64,000 bases of DNA from Brucella anthropi_A (GTDB taxonomy: Bacteria; Pseudomonadota; Alphaproteobacteria; Rhizobiales; Rhizobiaceae), in the NCBI RefSeq assembly GCF_046630315.1, contig NZ_LQBD01000039.1:111377-175376 (forward strand). The letters are read 5' to 3'. The position numbers and the translations under genes are program-made. Below the pieces are notes generated by a model. That model was not told the origin of the DNA. It did no database searches and was given only the letters and a program-made list of their open reading frames with translations. This document shows, in pieces, positions 18,323 to 27,030 of the stretch. Each line of letters starts with the position of its first letter. The stretch's first letter is position 1.

Positions 18323-18871
18323 ATGAGCATCGATATCGGCGGGAGGCTGCGTTATGTGCGCATGCGGCAGAATCTGTCGCAGCGCGAGCTTGCCAAAAGG
18401 GCCGGCGTGACCAACTCCACCATCTCGCTGATCGAGGCCAATCAGTCCAATCCCTCGGTCGGCGCATTGAAGCGCATTCTCGACGGAATTCCCATCGGCA
18501 TGGCGGAGTTCTTCGCGCTCGAACCGGATGCGCCGCACAAGGTATTCTATCAGGCGGATGAACTGGTGGAAATCGGCAAAGGCCCGATTTCCTATCGCCA
18601 GGTGGGCGACCACCTGTTTTCGCGCTCGCTGCAAATCCTGAAAGAACGCTATGAGCCCGGTTCCGACACGGGCAAGGTGCTGCTGATGCATGAGGGCGAG
18701 GAGGGCGGCATCGTCATTTCGGGCCGTATCGAAGTGACGGTCGGAGCCGAGCGCCGCATTCTGGGACCGGGCGATGCCTATTATTTTTCGTCGAAGCTGC
18801 CGCACCGGTTCCGCTGCGTCGGGCCGATGCCATGCGAAGTCGTCAGCGCGTGCACGCCGCCGAGCTTTTGA
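18323..18871 (+). CDS. XRE-type HTH regulator with C-terminal cupin (PuuR-like)
   Basis: Transcription factor of 182 residues: lambda-repressor-like HTH near residues 5-60 (LRYVRMRQNLSQRELAKRAGVTN, about residues 8-30, then STISLIEANQSNPSV) and a C-terminal cupin (GKVLLMHEGEEGGIVISGRI, then GDAYYFSSKLPHRFR) likely to sense an amine or amino acid. The ATG at 18323 follows GAGGGGGAAGC. This architecture is that of PuuR, the putrescine regulator; here it is divergent from an omega-amino-acid transaminase, so its ligand may be the same class of compound. Confidence 0.85.
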   Translation: MSIDIGGRLRYVRMRQNLSQRELAKRAGVTNSTISLIEANQSNPSVGALKRILDGIPIGMAEFFALEPDAPHKVFYQADELVEIGKGPISYRQVGDHLFSRSLQILKERYEPGSDTGKVLLMHEGEEGGIVISGRIEVTVGAERRILGPGDAYYFSSKLPHRFRCVGPMPCEVVSACTPPSF

Positions 18872-18895
18872 ATCGCCTTGGGGAAGGCGATTCAA
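18868..18895. terminator. Bidirectional stem-loop between convergent genes
   Basis: TTGAATCGCCTT 18868-18879 and AAGGCGATTCAA 18884-18895 make a perfect 12-bp stem with a GGGG loop, overlapping the stop codon of the HTH-cupin gene and facing dadA. A symmetric terminator for both genes is likely, though T-runs are short. Confidence 0.7.
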
Positions 18896-18911
18896 TTGCG
18901 TGCAGATATTC

Positions 18912-20162
18912 TCAGCTGTAGCGCGAAATGCCGAGATCGTCGGCGCGGATATCCGTCTTGTTGCCGGAAATGAGGTCGGCGAGAAGCTTGCCCGAACCGC
19001 ACGACATGGTCCAGCCAAGCGTTCCGTGACCGGCATTGATGAACACGTTGTCATGGCGCGTTGCACCGATGATCGGCGTGGAATCCGGCGTCATCGGGCG
19101 CAGGCCCGACCAGAAGGTCGCGGCTTTCAGGTCGCCGCCAGGGAAGAGATCCGTGACCGACAGGTCGAGCGTGGCGCGGCGCGCGGCTGGCAGGTCCTTG
19201 GTGAAGCCCGACACTTCCGCCATGCCGCCGACGCGGATGCGGTCGCCAAGACGGGTGATGGCGATCTTGTAGCTTTCATCGAGAACGGTTGAAACCGGCG
19301 CGCGGCTTTCATCGACGATCGGCGCGGTGATGGAATAGCCCTTTACCGGGTAGATCGGTGCGTTGAGGCCGAGCGATTTGACGAGCGCGGGCGTGTAGCT
19401 GCCGAGCGCAACCACATAGCGGTCTGCCGTCAGAACGCCCTGCGACGTCTCGACGCCCGAAACCTTGCCGCCGGACATCAGAAGCGACTTGATGTTGACG
19501 CCAAAGCGGAATTTCACGCCGAGCCCTTCGGCAATCTTCGCCAGTGCATTGGTGAACTTGAAGCAGTCGCCGGTTTCGTCGTTCGGCAGGCGCAGGCCGC
19601 CGACGAACTTGTCCTTGGCATGGGCAAGCGCCGGTTCCACGTTCACGCAGCCGTCGCGGTCGAGCACCTCGAACGGCACGCCATCCTGGCGCAGCACTTC
19701 GATATCCTTGCCGATACCGTCGAGCTGGTACTGTTCGCGGAAAAGCTGGAGCGTGCCCTGCATGCGCTGGTCATATTCGATGCCGGTTTCCTTGCGCAGG
19801 TCGATCAGGCAATCGCGCGCATATTCGGCCACACGCACCATGCGGGTCTTGTTGACCTTGTAGCGGCTGTCGGTGCAGTTGGCGAGCATCTGCATGAGCC
19901 AGCTATACTGGGCCGGGTCGCAGGTCGGGCGCAGGATGAGCGGCGCGTGCTTCTGGAACAGCCATTTCGCGGCCTTCAACGGAATGCCGGGCGCTGCCCA
20001 CGGCGATGCATAGCCCGGCGAGACCTGTCCCGCATTGGCGAAGCTTGTTTCCAGCGCCGGACCTTCCTCACGGTCGACAACCGTTACCTCGTGACCGAGC
20101 TTGGCGAGGTAATATGCGGTCGTAACGCCGATGACGCCGCTGCCGAGGATGGTGATCTGCAT
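18912..20162 (-). CDS. dadA: D-amino acid dehydrogenase small subunit
   Basis: FAD dehydrogenase of 416 residues that oxidises D-alanine to pyruvate and ammonia at the inner face of the membrane, passing electrons to quinone. The N-terminal Rossmann motif ITILGSGVIGVTTAYYLAKLGHEVTVVDR (residues 3-31) is exact for DadA; FANAGQVSPGYASPWAAPG follows, and the C-terminal FINAGHGTLGWTMSCGSG closes the FAD site. It lies 14 bases after alanine racemase, so racemase and dehydrogenase form one L-alanine catabolic unit. Confidence 0.95.
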   Translation of the reverse strand: MQITILGSGVIGVTTAYYLAKLGHEVTVVDREEGPALETSFANAGQVSPGYASPWAAPGIPLKAAKWLFQKHAPLILRPTCDPAQYSWLMQMLANCTDSRYKVNKTRMVRVAEYARDCLIDLRKETGIEYDQRMQGTLQLFREQYQLDGIGKDIEVLRQDGVPFEVLDRDGCVNVEPALAHAKDKFVGGLRLPNDETGDCFKFTNALAKIAEGLGVKFRFGVNIKSLLMSGGKVSGVETSQGVLTADRYVVALGSYTPALVKSLGLNAPIYPVKGYSITAPIVDESRAPVSTVLDESYKIAITRLGDRIRVGGMAEVSGFTKDLPAARRATLDLSVTDLFPGGDLKAATFWSGLRPMTPDSTPIIGATRHDNVFINAGHGTLGWTMSCGSGKLLADLISGNKTDIRADDLGISRYS

Positions 20163-20176
20163 GTTCGCCTCTTGTC

Positions 20177-21346
20177 TTACGCTTCTATGTCGCCCGCGCC
20201 GCTCTCCACGTAGACACGTGCATAACGGTTGCCGAGCGCAGTCAGGATTTCATAGGGAATAGTGTCGCAGTCGCGCGCTACGTCTTCAAGACGCTGGTGC
20301 GGGCCGATCAGTTCCACAAGGCTGCCGAGTTTCAGCGCGCCTTCCGGCAATGCGCTGACGTCGAGTGTAATGGAGTCCATCGAGACGCGCCCGATTATGG
20401 GCAGGCGCGTATCGCCGAAGAAGGCCGCGCCCCGGTTGCCGAGGGAGCGGAACCAGCCATCGGCATAGCCGACGGCAATCGTCGCAACCCGCATCGGGCC
20501 TTCGGCGATATAGGCGCCGCCGTAGCCGACCGCCGCGCCCTTGTCGATGTCGCGCACCTGGATGACCCGCGCCGAAAGGGTGAGGACGGGAACGACCGCA
20601 TTGTCAGGGCCAACGCCATAAAGCGCGACACCGGGGCGGGCGAGGTCGAAATGATAGGTCTTGTCGAGGAAGGCGCCGCCGGAATTGGCAAAGGCAACAG
20701 GCAGTTTCGGCAGCCGCGCGAGCAGGGCCGTCATCGTGGCAAGCTGGCGGGCATTGGCCGCATTTTCCGGCTCGTCGCCGCTGGCCAGATGGCTGATGAC
20801 GAACCTGATGTCGATGGCATCCAGAAGGCTGGGGTTCTCAAGCAGGCGCTCGAACTCCTTCGGCGGCAGGCCGAGGCGCGACATGCCCGTGTCGAGCTGG
20901 AGCAGGGCAGGCAGCTTCTTGCCCAGTCCGGCGGCGAGTGCCGCCCAGTTTTCAATCTGTTCCAGCGAATTGAGCACCGGCAGGATGTTTTCGCGGGCGC
21001 AGGCTGCTTCGGTTCCGGGCTGAAGGCCGTTCAGGACGTAAAGCGCCGCATCGGGCTGGAGAAACGGTTTCAGCGCAATGGCTTCGCCAAGATGGGCCAC
21101 GAAGAAATCACGGCAACCGGCATCGTAGAATGCAGGCGCGACACGGCTGGCGCCGAGCCCGTAGGCATCCGCCTTCACAACGGCGGCAGCACGGGTGGGG
21201 GCGATGTGGCGGGCAATGGCCGAATAATTGTGACGCAGGGCCGAAAGGTCGATGGTCAGGATGCCACCGGCAGCAAGGTCGCACTCGTCCTGGGAAAAAT
21301 GCATCGACATATCAACCATTGACACGGTTCTTTCCAAACTGCTCAT
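20177..21346 (-). CDS. dadX: Alanine racemase (catabolic type by context)
   Basis: Fold-type III PLP racemase, 389 residues from the most upstream ATG. PLP lysine in AAVVKADAYGLGA, the arginine segment LLQLDTGMSRLG, and the catalytic tyrosine in GYGGAYIAEG are present. Several in-frame ATGs (21346, 21319, 21310, 21304) lack strong ribosome sites, so the start is uncertain by up to 14 codons. It is first in dadX-dadA, the reverse of the enteric order, divergent from an Lrp-type regulator. A biosynthetic role for the wall cannot be excluded from sequence alone. Confidence 0.9.
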   Translation of the reverse strand: MSSLERTVSMVDMSMHFSQDECDLAAGGILTIDLSALRHNYSAIARHIAPTRAAAVVKADAYGLGASRVAPAFYDAGCRDFFVAHLGEAIALKPFLQPDAALYVLNGLQPGTEAACARENILPVLNSLEQIENWAALAAGLGKKLPALLQLDTGMSRLGLPPKEFERLLENPSLLDAIDIRFVISHLASGDEPENAANARQLATMTALLARLPKLPVAFANSGGAFLDKTYHFDLARPGVALYGVGPDNAVVPVLTLSARVIQVRDIDKGAAVGYGGAYIAEGPMRVATIAVGYADGWFRSLGNRGAAFFGDTRLPIIGRVSMDSITLDVSALPEGALKLGSLVELIGPHQRLEDVARDCDTIPYEILTALGNRYARVYVESGAGDIEA

Positions 21347-21428
21347 GACGCGACGGGAATGCCTGGAAGGTCATATCGATACAGATCGTCCGCCGTCCGG
21401 GCTTACCCGCATCATAGTCGAAGACTAT

Positions 21429-21487
21429 TCGAATGTTTTTGCTATTTATCGCATATTATGCGAATTTTCGCACATCTTGCGCATATA
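21429..21487. promoter_or_regulatory. AT-rich operator region for the Lrp-type regulator
   Basis: ATTCGAAT near 21427-21434, the perfect palindrome CGCATA-T-TATGCG at 21450-21462, and CGCA-CATCT-TGCG at 21469-21481 are spaced about one to two helical turns apart in the dadX/lrp gap. Multiple phased degenerate palindromes are typical of Lrp/AsnC octamer sites. Confidence 0.6.
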
Positions 21488-21512
21488 TTAGCTTTCAGGT
21501 TAAAGATTATTC

Positions 21513-21980
21513 ATGCCAACGCTCGACAGTATCGACCGCAATATCATCCGCTGCCTGCGCCGGGACGGGCGCATGACCAACAGCCATCTCGCCAGCGAGG
21601 TGGGGCTTTCGCAGTCGGCCTGCCTGCGGCGGGTGCAGATATTGGAGGAAAGCGGCGTTATCCGTGGCTATACGGCCATTGTCGGCTCGTCCGATGGCGA
21701 TGAGCGGCTGGTCGCCATTGTGCGCATCACGCTCGACCGGCAGACCGAGGAGTTTCTGAACCGTTTCGAGGAAGCGGTGCGGCGCCATCCGGAAATTCAG
21801 GAATGCTATCTCATGACGGGTGACGCGGATTACATCCTGCGTGCCGAAGCCGAAAATGCGGCGGCCTATGAAATCATTCACAAGGAAATCCTGTCGCGCC
21901 TGCCGGGCGTGGCGCGCATTCATTCCAGCTTCGCCATCCGAACGGTGCTGCTGTCAAAAGCGCCGGCATCCCGTAGCTGA
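21513..21980 (+). CDS. Lrp/AsnC family transcriptional regulator (DadR-like by context)
   Basis: 155 residues: N-terminal HTH (LDSIDRNIIRCLRRDGRMTN, then LSQSACLRRVQILEESGVI) and C-terminal RAM ligand domain (ECYLMTGDADYILRAEA). Divergent from alanine racemase/dadA; this is the usual position of the activator that senses L-alanine and drives dad expression. It ends at a strong bidirectional terminator. Confidence 0.88.
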   Translation: MPTLDSIDRNIIRCLRRDGRMTNSHLASEVGLSQSACLRRVQILEESGVIRGYTAIVGSSDGDERLVAIVRITLDRQTEEFLNRFEEAVRRHPEIQECYLMTGDADYILRAEAENAAAYEIIHKEILSRLPGVARIHSSFAIRTVLLSKAPASRS

Positions 21981-21987
21981 ACGAACA

Positions 21988-22016
21988 AAGCCCGGCAATA
22001 ATGACCGGGCTTGTTT
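21988..22016. terminator. Bidirectional intrinsic terminator
   Basis: AAGCCCGG 21988-21995 and CCGGGCTT 22005-22012 form an 8-bp stem followed by TTGTTTTG on the plus strand and a T-rich tract on the minus strand. It separates the Lrp-type gene from the convergent outer-membrane protein gene. Confidence 0.85.
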
Positions 22017-22036
22017 TGTCCGAATGATCGGCGTGT

Positions 22037-22894
22037 TTAACGGAATTCGTAGCGGAGACCGGCGCGGATCGTGTGCATGTTGAAGCCGTTGTCCCTGGCC
22101 TGCGTTCCGGTGGCGCCCGGTCCTTCGGCACTGCCGTAGGGGTTCGTATTGCGGTCGTCCGCATCGAAGCCATAGGCCTTGCCGCCGTTGATGCGCATAT
22201 AACGATAACCGACATCGAGCTTGAGCTGCTCGGTCAGGTCATAGCTGACACCGGCCATGAGAGCCATTGCAAAGCGCCAGCTGTCCAGCCCGCCCTTTTC
22301 GCTGGAATAGGTGCAGCCTGCGCAGACTTCATGGGATTTCCAGTCGTCATATTTGACATAGGCGGCACCAAGACCGGCGCCGAGATAGGGCGTGACCGGG
22401 CCGACACGCGGCAGGTCGACATAGGCATTGGCCATGGCCGTCCAGATATTGGCCGTGGACGAATCCTCATAGTTGCAATTGTCCTCGACCGGGTTGAAAC
22501 CCTTCGCGGATTTCACATAGCTCGGGCAGGGGGTGCGGCCATTGATGCCCGCGCGGAAGAAATCGAGCGTGGCGTCGGCGCGGAACATGTCGGTGAAGCG
22601 ATAGCCGACACCCACGCCATAAGTCGCGCCCGCCTTGAGGTTGAAATCATCATAGCGCAGCGTGTCGTCAATGCCGCGATAGGGCGGATTCTCCTGGTTC
22701 CAGAAGCTCCAGTCGCCATCCGTGCTCGACTTGAAATTATAGCCGAGGTCGCCACGAATATACCAGCCGGAGGCATTGACCGGCTCCGGCATGGGTTCGA
22801 TGACAGGGTCTGCAATGATGTCGGCGGCGTTAGCTGCGCCTGAACCCGCCATCAGGCTGATCGCCACGATGGCAATGGCGGAAGTGCACTTCAT
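22037..22894 (-). CDS. Outer-membrane beta-barrel protein (Omp25/Omp31-like superfamily)
   Basis: 285-residue secreted protein: signal peptide from MKCTSAIAIVAISLMAGSG to about NAADI, then GWYIRGDLGYNF, repeated amphipathic strands (YGVGVGYRF, VTPYLGAGLGAAYVKYD, LKLDVGYRYM) and a C-terminal RAGLRYEFR ending in aromatic residues as in barrel proteins. Four cysteines (CPSY, DNCN, EVCAGC) may form two disulfides, unusual for this family. The start at 22894 follows GGAG; a longer frame adds a non-signal extension. The exact member of the family and its ligand are not recognised. Confidence 0.8.
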   Translation of the reverse strand: MKCTSAIAIVAISLMAGSGAANAADIIADPVIEPMPEPVNASGWYIRGDLGYNFKSSTDGDWSFWNQENPPYRGIDDTLRYDDFNLKAGATYGVGVGYRFTDMFRADATLDFFRAGINGRTPCPSYVKSAKGFNPVEDNCNYEDSSTANIWTAMANAYVDLPRVGPVTPYLGAGLGAAYVKYDDWKSHEVCAGCTYSSEKGGLDSWRFAMALMAGVSYDLTEQLKLDVGYRYMRINGGKAYGFDADDRNTNPYGSAEGPGATGTQARDNGFNMHTIRAGLRYEFR

Positions 22895-23059
22895 CGGTTC
22901 CCACTCCAAATCCGAACAGAAAAACGGCTGACAAGCCATCTTGCCGGATATGGTAAAGAGATATGTTTAACACTTGGTTATTTTTAAGTAACCTTGCGGT
23001 GCATTATCTGTCGCCGCACGCGTATAAGGCGGTATTATTCAAGTAATTGCTAAAGTAAA

Positions 23060-23082
23060 GGAGCCGACACGCAGCCGGCTCC
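23060..23082 (-). terminator. Likely terminator of lldD
   Basis: GGAGCCG 23060-23066 and CGGCTCC 23076-23082 form a 7-bp stem. On the minus strand it is followed by TTTACTTTAG, a weak T-tract. It lies eight bases after the lldD stop. Confidence 0.6.
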
Positions 23083-23090
23083 GAATGTCG

Positions 23091-24236
23091 TCAAAAGTCT
23101 ATGGAATGGATGATCGATTTGTCGATATCGTTGATATCGCGCTTGCCGCAAAGCGCCATCGTGATATCCAGTTCCTTGCGGATGATTTCAAGCGCCAGCG
23201 TCACGCCGTCCTTGCCCATCGCGCCGAGGCCATAGAGGAAGGGGCGGCCGATGAACACGCCCTGCGCACCGAGCGCACGCGCTTTGAGCACATCCTGACC
23301 GGAGCGAATGCCGCCGTCGACATGCACTTCGATCTTGTCGCCGACCGCATCGACGATCGGCTGAAGCATGGAAATGGAGGACGGTGCGCCATCGAGCTGA
23401 CGCCCGCCATGGTTCGACACGATGATCGCATCGGCACCCGACTTGGCCGCCATCTTCGCGTCCTCGACATCGAGAATGCCCTTGAGGATGAGCTTGCCGC
23501 CCCATTGTTCCTTGATCCAGGCGACGTCGCTCCAGTTGAGCTGCGGGTCGAACTGTTCCGCCGTCCAGGACGAGAGCGAGGAAAGGTCGGTGACGTTCTT
23601 GGCGTGACCGGCGATGTTGCGGAATGTGCGGCGCTGCGTGCCCATCATGCCGAGGCACCAGCCGGGGCGCGTCGCCATCTGCCAGATATGTTTCGGGGTG
23701 AATTTCGGCGGGGCGGAAAGGCCGTTGCGGATATCCTTGTGGCGCTGGCCGAGAATCTGGAGATCGAGCGTCAGCACGAGGGCCGAACAGCCTGCGGCTC
23801 TGGCGCGGCCGATCAGGTTCTTCACGAAATCGCGGTCCTTCATCACGTAAAGCTGGAACCAGAACGGTTTCTTCGTGACGGAAGCGACATCTTCGATGGA
23901 ACAGATGCTCATGGTCGAAAGGGTGAAGGGCACGCCGAAGGCTTCGGCTGCCTGTGCCGCCAGCATTTCGCCGTCGGCATGCTGCATGCCCGTCAGGCCG
24001 GTCGGGGCGAGCGCCACGGGCATCGCCACTTTTTCGCCGATCATCGTTGTTTCCAGCGACCGGTTCGTCATGTCCACGAGAACGCGCTGGCGCAATTTGA
24101 TCTTCTTGAAATCGTCTTCATTGGCGCGATAGGTCGACTCGGTCCAGGCGCCGGAATCCGCATAATCAAAGAACATCTTGGGGACGCGGCGCTGGGCAAG
24201 CCGCTTCAGATCGGCGATTTCAACGATGTTGGTCAT
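23091..24236 (-). CDS. lldD: FMN-dependent L-lactate dehydrogenase
   Basis: 381-residue alpha-hydroxy-acid oxidoreductase that oxidises L-lactate to pyruvate at the membrane, feeding electrons to the respiratory chain. Family motifs: FDYADSGAWTESTYRAN, APTGLTGM, FQLYVMKDR, the catalytic histidine in VSNHGGRQLDGAPS, and the FMN phosphate loop GVFIGRPFLYGL. The start at 24236 follows AAGGGG; the frame extends to 24356 but the extra residues are not family-like. Glycolate oxidase or mandelate dehydrogenase are alternatives of the same family. Confidence 0.88.
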   Translation of the reverse strand: MTNIVEIADLKRLAQRRVPKMFFDYADSGAWTESTYRANEDDFKKIKLRQRVLVDMTNRSLETTMIGEKVAMPVALAPTGLTGMQHADGEMLAAQAAEAFGVPFTLSTMSICSIEDVASVTKKPFWFQLYVMKDRDFVKNLIGRARAAGCSALVLTLDLQILGQRHKDIRNGLSAPPKFTPKHIWQMATRPGWCLGMMGTQRRTFRNIAGHAKNVTDLSSLSSWTAEQFDPQLNWSDVAWIKEQWGGKLILKGILDVEDAKMAAKSGADAIIVSNHGGRQLDGAPSSISMLQPIVDAVGDKIEVHVDGGIRSGQDVLKARALGAQGVFIGRPFLYGLGAMGKDGVTLALEIIRKELDITMALCGKRDINDIDKSIIHSIDF

Positions 24237-24412
24237 CCATTCCACCCCTTGTGGTAATTTTTCTTGACCAATCGCATGACGGATCGCGCGGCTGAAATCA
24301 AGTACGAACAGATATCGAATAACAATTGCCTCGCGGTTAATTGAAGGACCAGACAATTCCTCTTATGCTATTGGCACCCGCCCAAGGCATAGTTTGCCGA
24401 CGAGAAGGTGGG

Positions 24413-24695
24413 TAGGCTGTAGTGACGAATTAACTTATGGTTTGGCGCGAGGGTATTTTGTTGCTGAACAGGAGAAACGACCGCCGTGGAGTTGATCTCC
24501 ACAAGGGCGTTTCGACGCATTCAGAAGCAAAATACACCGCGTCCCTTCGGGATATGGCAAAAAAACTCCATCTTGGCGTCGCAAAACCTCGCCAAGGGAT
24601 TGGGGGGAGGAACCACCCCACCTTCGGTTTCGCTCCTAAAGCTGAAGATTTTTTGCCTATACCAAACCATGAAGTTAATACGTCACTACAGCCTA
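24413..24695. mobile_element. 283-bp element with long terminal inverted repeats (MITE-like or structured RNA)
   Basis: Bases 24413-24445 and 24662-24695 are inverted copies with one mismatch and one single-base indel, beginning TAGGCTGTAGTGACG. The outermost TA/TA could be a TA target duplication as in IS630/mariner relatives. Inside are two further folded domains. Domain one (24446-24541) has paired TATTTTG 24454-24460/CAAAATA 24528-24534, GAAACG 24474-24479/CGTTTC 24508-24513 and GTGGAG 24486-24491/CTCCAC 24497-24502. Domain two has GGCAAAAAA 24556-24564/TTTTTTGCC 24649-24657, CTTGGCG 24572-24578/CGCCAAG 24590-24596 and TGGGG/CCCCA at 24601-24620. No credible protein is encoded. It lies between divergent lldD and the oxidoreductase gene, 22 bases before the latter's start. 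Confidence 0.75.
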
Positions 24696-24717
24696 GCAAC
24701 TGGTTAGAGGGTAACGG

Positions 24718-27030
24718 ATGAGCAAGGCCACCAGAACCGGTTTCATCGGCAAGCGATCGTCTGCGGCAGGCGGATGGGGCGCATTGAAAAGCTGCGGCAG
24801 GCAATTGCTGGCCAGCGGCGCTCCGCTTTCCGGTGCGCGCACGCTTCTCAAGGCGAACCAGCCTGACGGGTTCGATTGCCCCGGCTGCGCCTGGGGTGAC
24901 CCGGAACACGGCTCTTCCTTCGAATTTTGCGAGAACGGCGTGAAGGCTGTGGCCTGGGAGGCGACCGACCGGCGCACGACACCGGCATTTTTCCGCGACC
25001 ATACGGTTTCCGAGTTGCGCGAATGGACGGATTACGATCTGGAAAATACCGGCCGCCTGACCCATCCGATGCGCTACAATGCCTCGACCGATCAGTATGA
25101 AGCCGTCGAATGGGATGAAGCGTTCAAAACCATCGGCGCCATTCTCAACAGTTTCGACAGCCCCAACCGCGCCGAGTTCTATACGTCGGGCCGCGCCTCG
25201 AACGAGGCTGCGTTTCTGTACCAGTTGTTCGTGCGCGCCTATGGGACCAACAATTTCCCCGACTGCTCCAATATGTGCCACGAGGCAAGCGGCGTTGCGC
25301 TGAAACAATCGGTCGGCGTCGGCAAGGGAACGGTGCTGCTGGAAGATTTCGAAATGGCCGATGCCATTTTCGTGGTCGGCCAGAATCCGGGCACCAACCA
25401 CCCGCGCATGCTGGGTGATCTGCGCCGTGCCGCCGAGCGCGGCGCGCGCATCGTCGTTTTCAACCCGATCCGCGAACGCGGGCTGGAGCGGTTTGCCGAT
25501 CCGCAGAACAAGCTTGAAATGCTGCATGGCGGCAGTGAAGCCATCGCAAGCGATTATTTCCAGCCGCGTCTTGGCGGTGATCTTGCCGCTTTCCGCGGCA
25601 TGGCCAAGGCGGTTTTTGCGGCGGATGACGCGGCAATCGCAGCTGGCCAGCCGTCGATCCTCGACCGGGATTTCCTGAGCCGCCATACCGCGGAACTGGA
25701 GGCCTATCGCGCGGCTGTCGATGCGACCTCATGGGCGCAGATCGAGGACCAGTCGGGGCTTCTGCGGCAGTCTCTCGAACGTGCGGCGCGGATTTATATG
25801 CAGTCGGAACGGGTCATCTGCACCTGGGCCATGGGGATCACCCAGCATCGCCATTCCGTTGTCACGATCCGCGAGATCACCAATTTCATGCTGCTGCGCG
25901 GCAATATCGGCAGGCCGGGCGCGGGGCTCTGTCCGGTGCGCGGCCATTCCAACGTGCAGGGCGACCGCACCGTCGGCATCAATGAACGGCCCCCGGCTGC
26001 ATTCCTCGATGCGCTGGAAAGGGAATTCGGTTTCGAGGTCCCGCGGGAGCCGGGACACAATGTCCTTGGCGCCATTGGCGCCATGCTCGACGGGTCGGCC
26101 CAGGCTTTCATCGGTCTTGGCGGCAACTTCGCGCGTGCGACCCCGGATAGCCCGCTTATCGCAAAAGCGCTTTCCGGCCAGCGCCTGACGGTTCATATCG
26201 CAACCAAGCTCAACCATTCGCATCTGGTGCCGGGGCAGGATTCCTTTATCCTGCCATGCCTTGGGCGCACGGAAATCGACCTCAACTCCAAAGCGATGGC
26301 GCAGATCGTGACGGTCGAGGATTCCATGAGCATGGTGCATGGTTCGGGCGGCATCAACACGCCGGCTTCGCCGCATCTGCGTTCGGAAGTGGCGATCGTT
26401 GCCGGCATGGCGCAGGCGACGCTTGGGCCGCAGCCGGTCGACTGGCTGGCGCTTGCCGACGATTATGATCTGATCCGCGACCGCATCGCCCGTGTATTGC
26501 CGGATTTCGACGACTTCAATGTCCGCGTGCGGGTTCCGCGCGGTTTCCACCTGCGCAACGCTGCCCGCGAGCGCGAATGGAACACGACAACGGGCAAGGC
26601 GACCTTCTGGTCCGGGCCTTTGCCGGACGCGGTGGAGCATCAGCAGGCGCGCGGCAAGCCGGGACGCTATGTGTTGCAGACCTTCCGCAGCCACGACCAG
26701 TACAACACCACCATTTACGGGATGGATGATCGCTATCGCGGCGTTTACGGCGAGCGCCATGTCGTCTTCATGAATGCGGCCGACATGGCTGATCTTGGCG
26801 TCGAGGCCGGGGACAGGGCCGATATTGTCGGTGAGTTTGACGATGGCGTGGAGCGGATTGCGCGGGATTTTCGCTTTGTGCCCTATGACATCCCCCGCGG
26901 CTGCATCGCAGGCTACTATCCGGAGATGAACGTGCTGGTGCCGCTCGCCAGTTCCGGCGATGAAAGCTACACGCCGACATCGAAATCGGTGATCGTTTCG
27001 TTTCGCCCGCTGAAGGTGGAAGCGGCATGA
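24718..27030 (+). CDS. FdhF/YdeP family molybdopterin oxidoreductase
   Basis: 770-residue cytoplasmic molybdopterin enzyme related to formate dehydrogenase alpha chains. N-terminal Cys54-x2-Cys57 and Cys71 (GFDCPGCAWG..FEFCENG) mark the YdeP branch, which differs from the CxxC-x3-C cluster of classical FdhF. PDCSNMCHEASG (Cys182, Cys186) lies near the expected active site, and VVGQNPGTNHPRM and LRGNIGRPGAG are pterin-binding motifs. No Tat signal is seen. In enteric bacteria YdeP is linked to acid resistance; the substrate is unproven. It overlaps a small downstream gene by four bases, and an inverted-repeat element occupies its promoter. Confidence 0.88.
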   Translation: MSKATRTGFIGKRSSAAGGWGALKSCGRQLLASGAPLSGARTLLKANQPDGFDCPGCAWGDPEHGSSFEFCENGVKAVAWEATDRRTTPAFFRDHTVSELREWTDYDLENTGRLTHPMRYNASTDQYEAVEWDEAFKTIGAILNSFDSPNRAEFYTSGRASNEAAFLYQLFVRAYGTNNFPDCSNMCHEASGVALKQSVGVGKGTVLLEDFEMADAIFVVGQNPGTNHPRMLGDLRRAAERGARIVVFNPIRERGLERFADPQNKLEMLHGGSEAIASDYFQPRLGGDLAAFRGMAKAVFAADDAAIAAGQPSILDRDFLSRHTAELEAYRAAVDATSWAQIEDQSGLLRQSLERAARIYMQSERVICTWAMGITQHRHSVVTIREITNFMLLRGNIGRPGAGLCPVRGHSNVQGDRTVGINERPPAAFLDALEREFGFEVPREPGHNVLGAIGAMLDGSAQAFIGLGGNFARATPDSPLIAKALSGQRLTVHIATKLNHSHLVPGQDSFILPCLGRTEIDLNSKAMAQIVTVEDSMSMVHGSGGINTPASPHLRSEVAIVAGMAQATLGPQPVDWLALADDYDLIRDRIARVLPDFDDFNVRVRVPRGFHLRNAAREREWNTTTGKATFWSGPLPDAVEHQQARGKPGRYVLQTFRSHDQYNTTIYGMDDRYRGVYGERHVVFMNAADMADLGVEAGDRADIVGEFDDGVERIARDFRFVPYDIPRGCIAGYYPEMNVLVPLASSGDESYTPTSKSVIVSFRPLKVEAA

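Noticed and set aside
24437..24721. Possible small protein inside the inverted-repeat element
   Set aside because: The frame simply traverses paired stems; no ribosome site and no conserved motif. The repeat structure explains the sequence.
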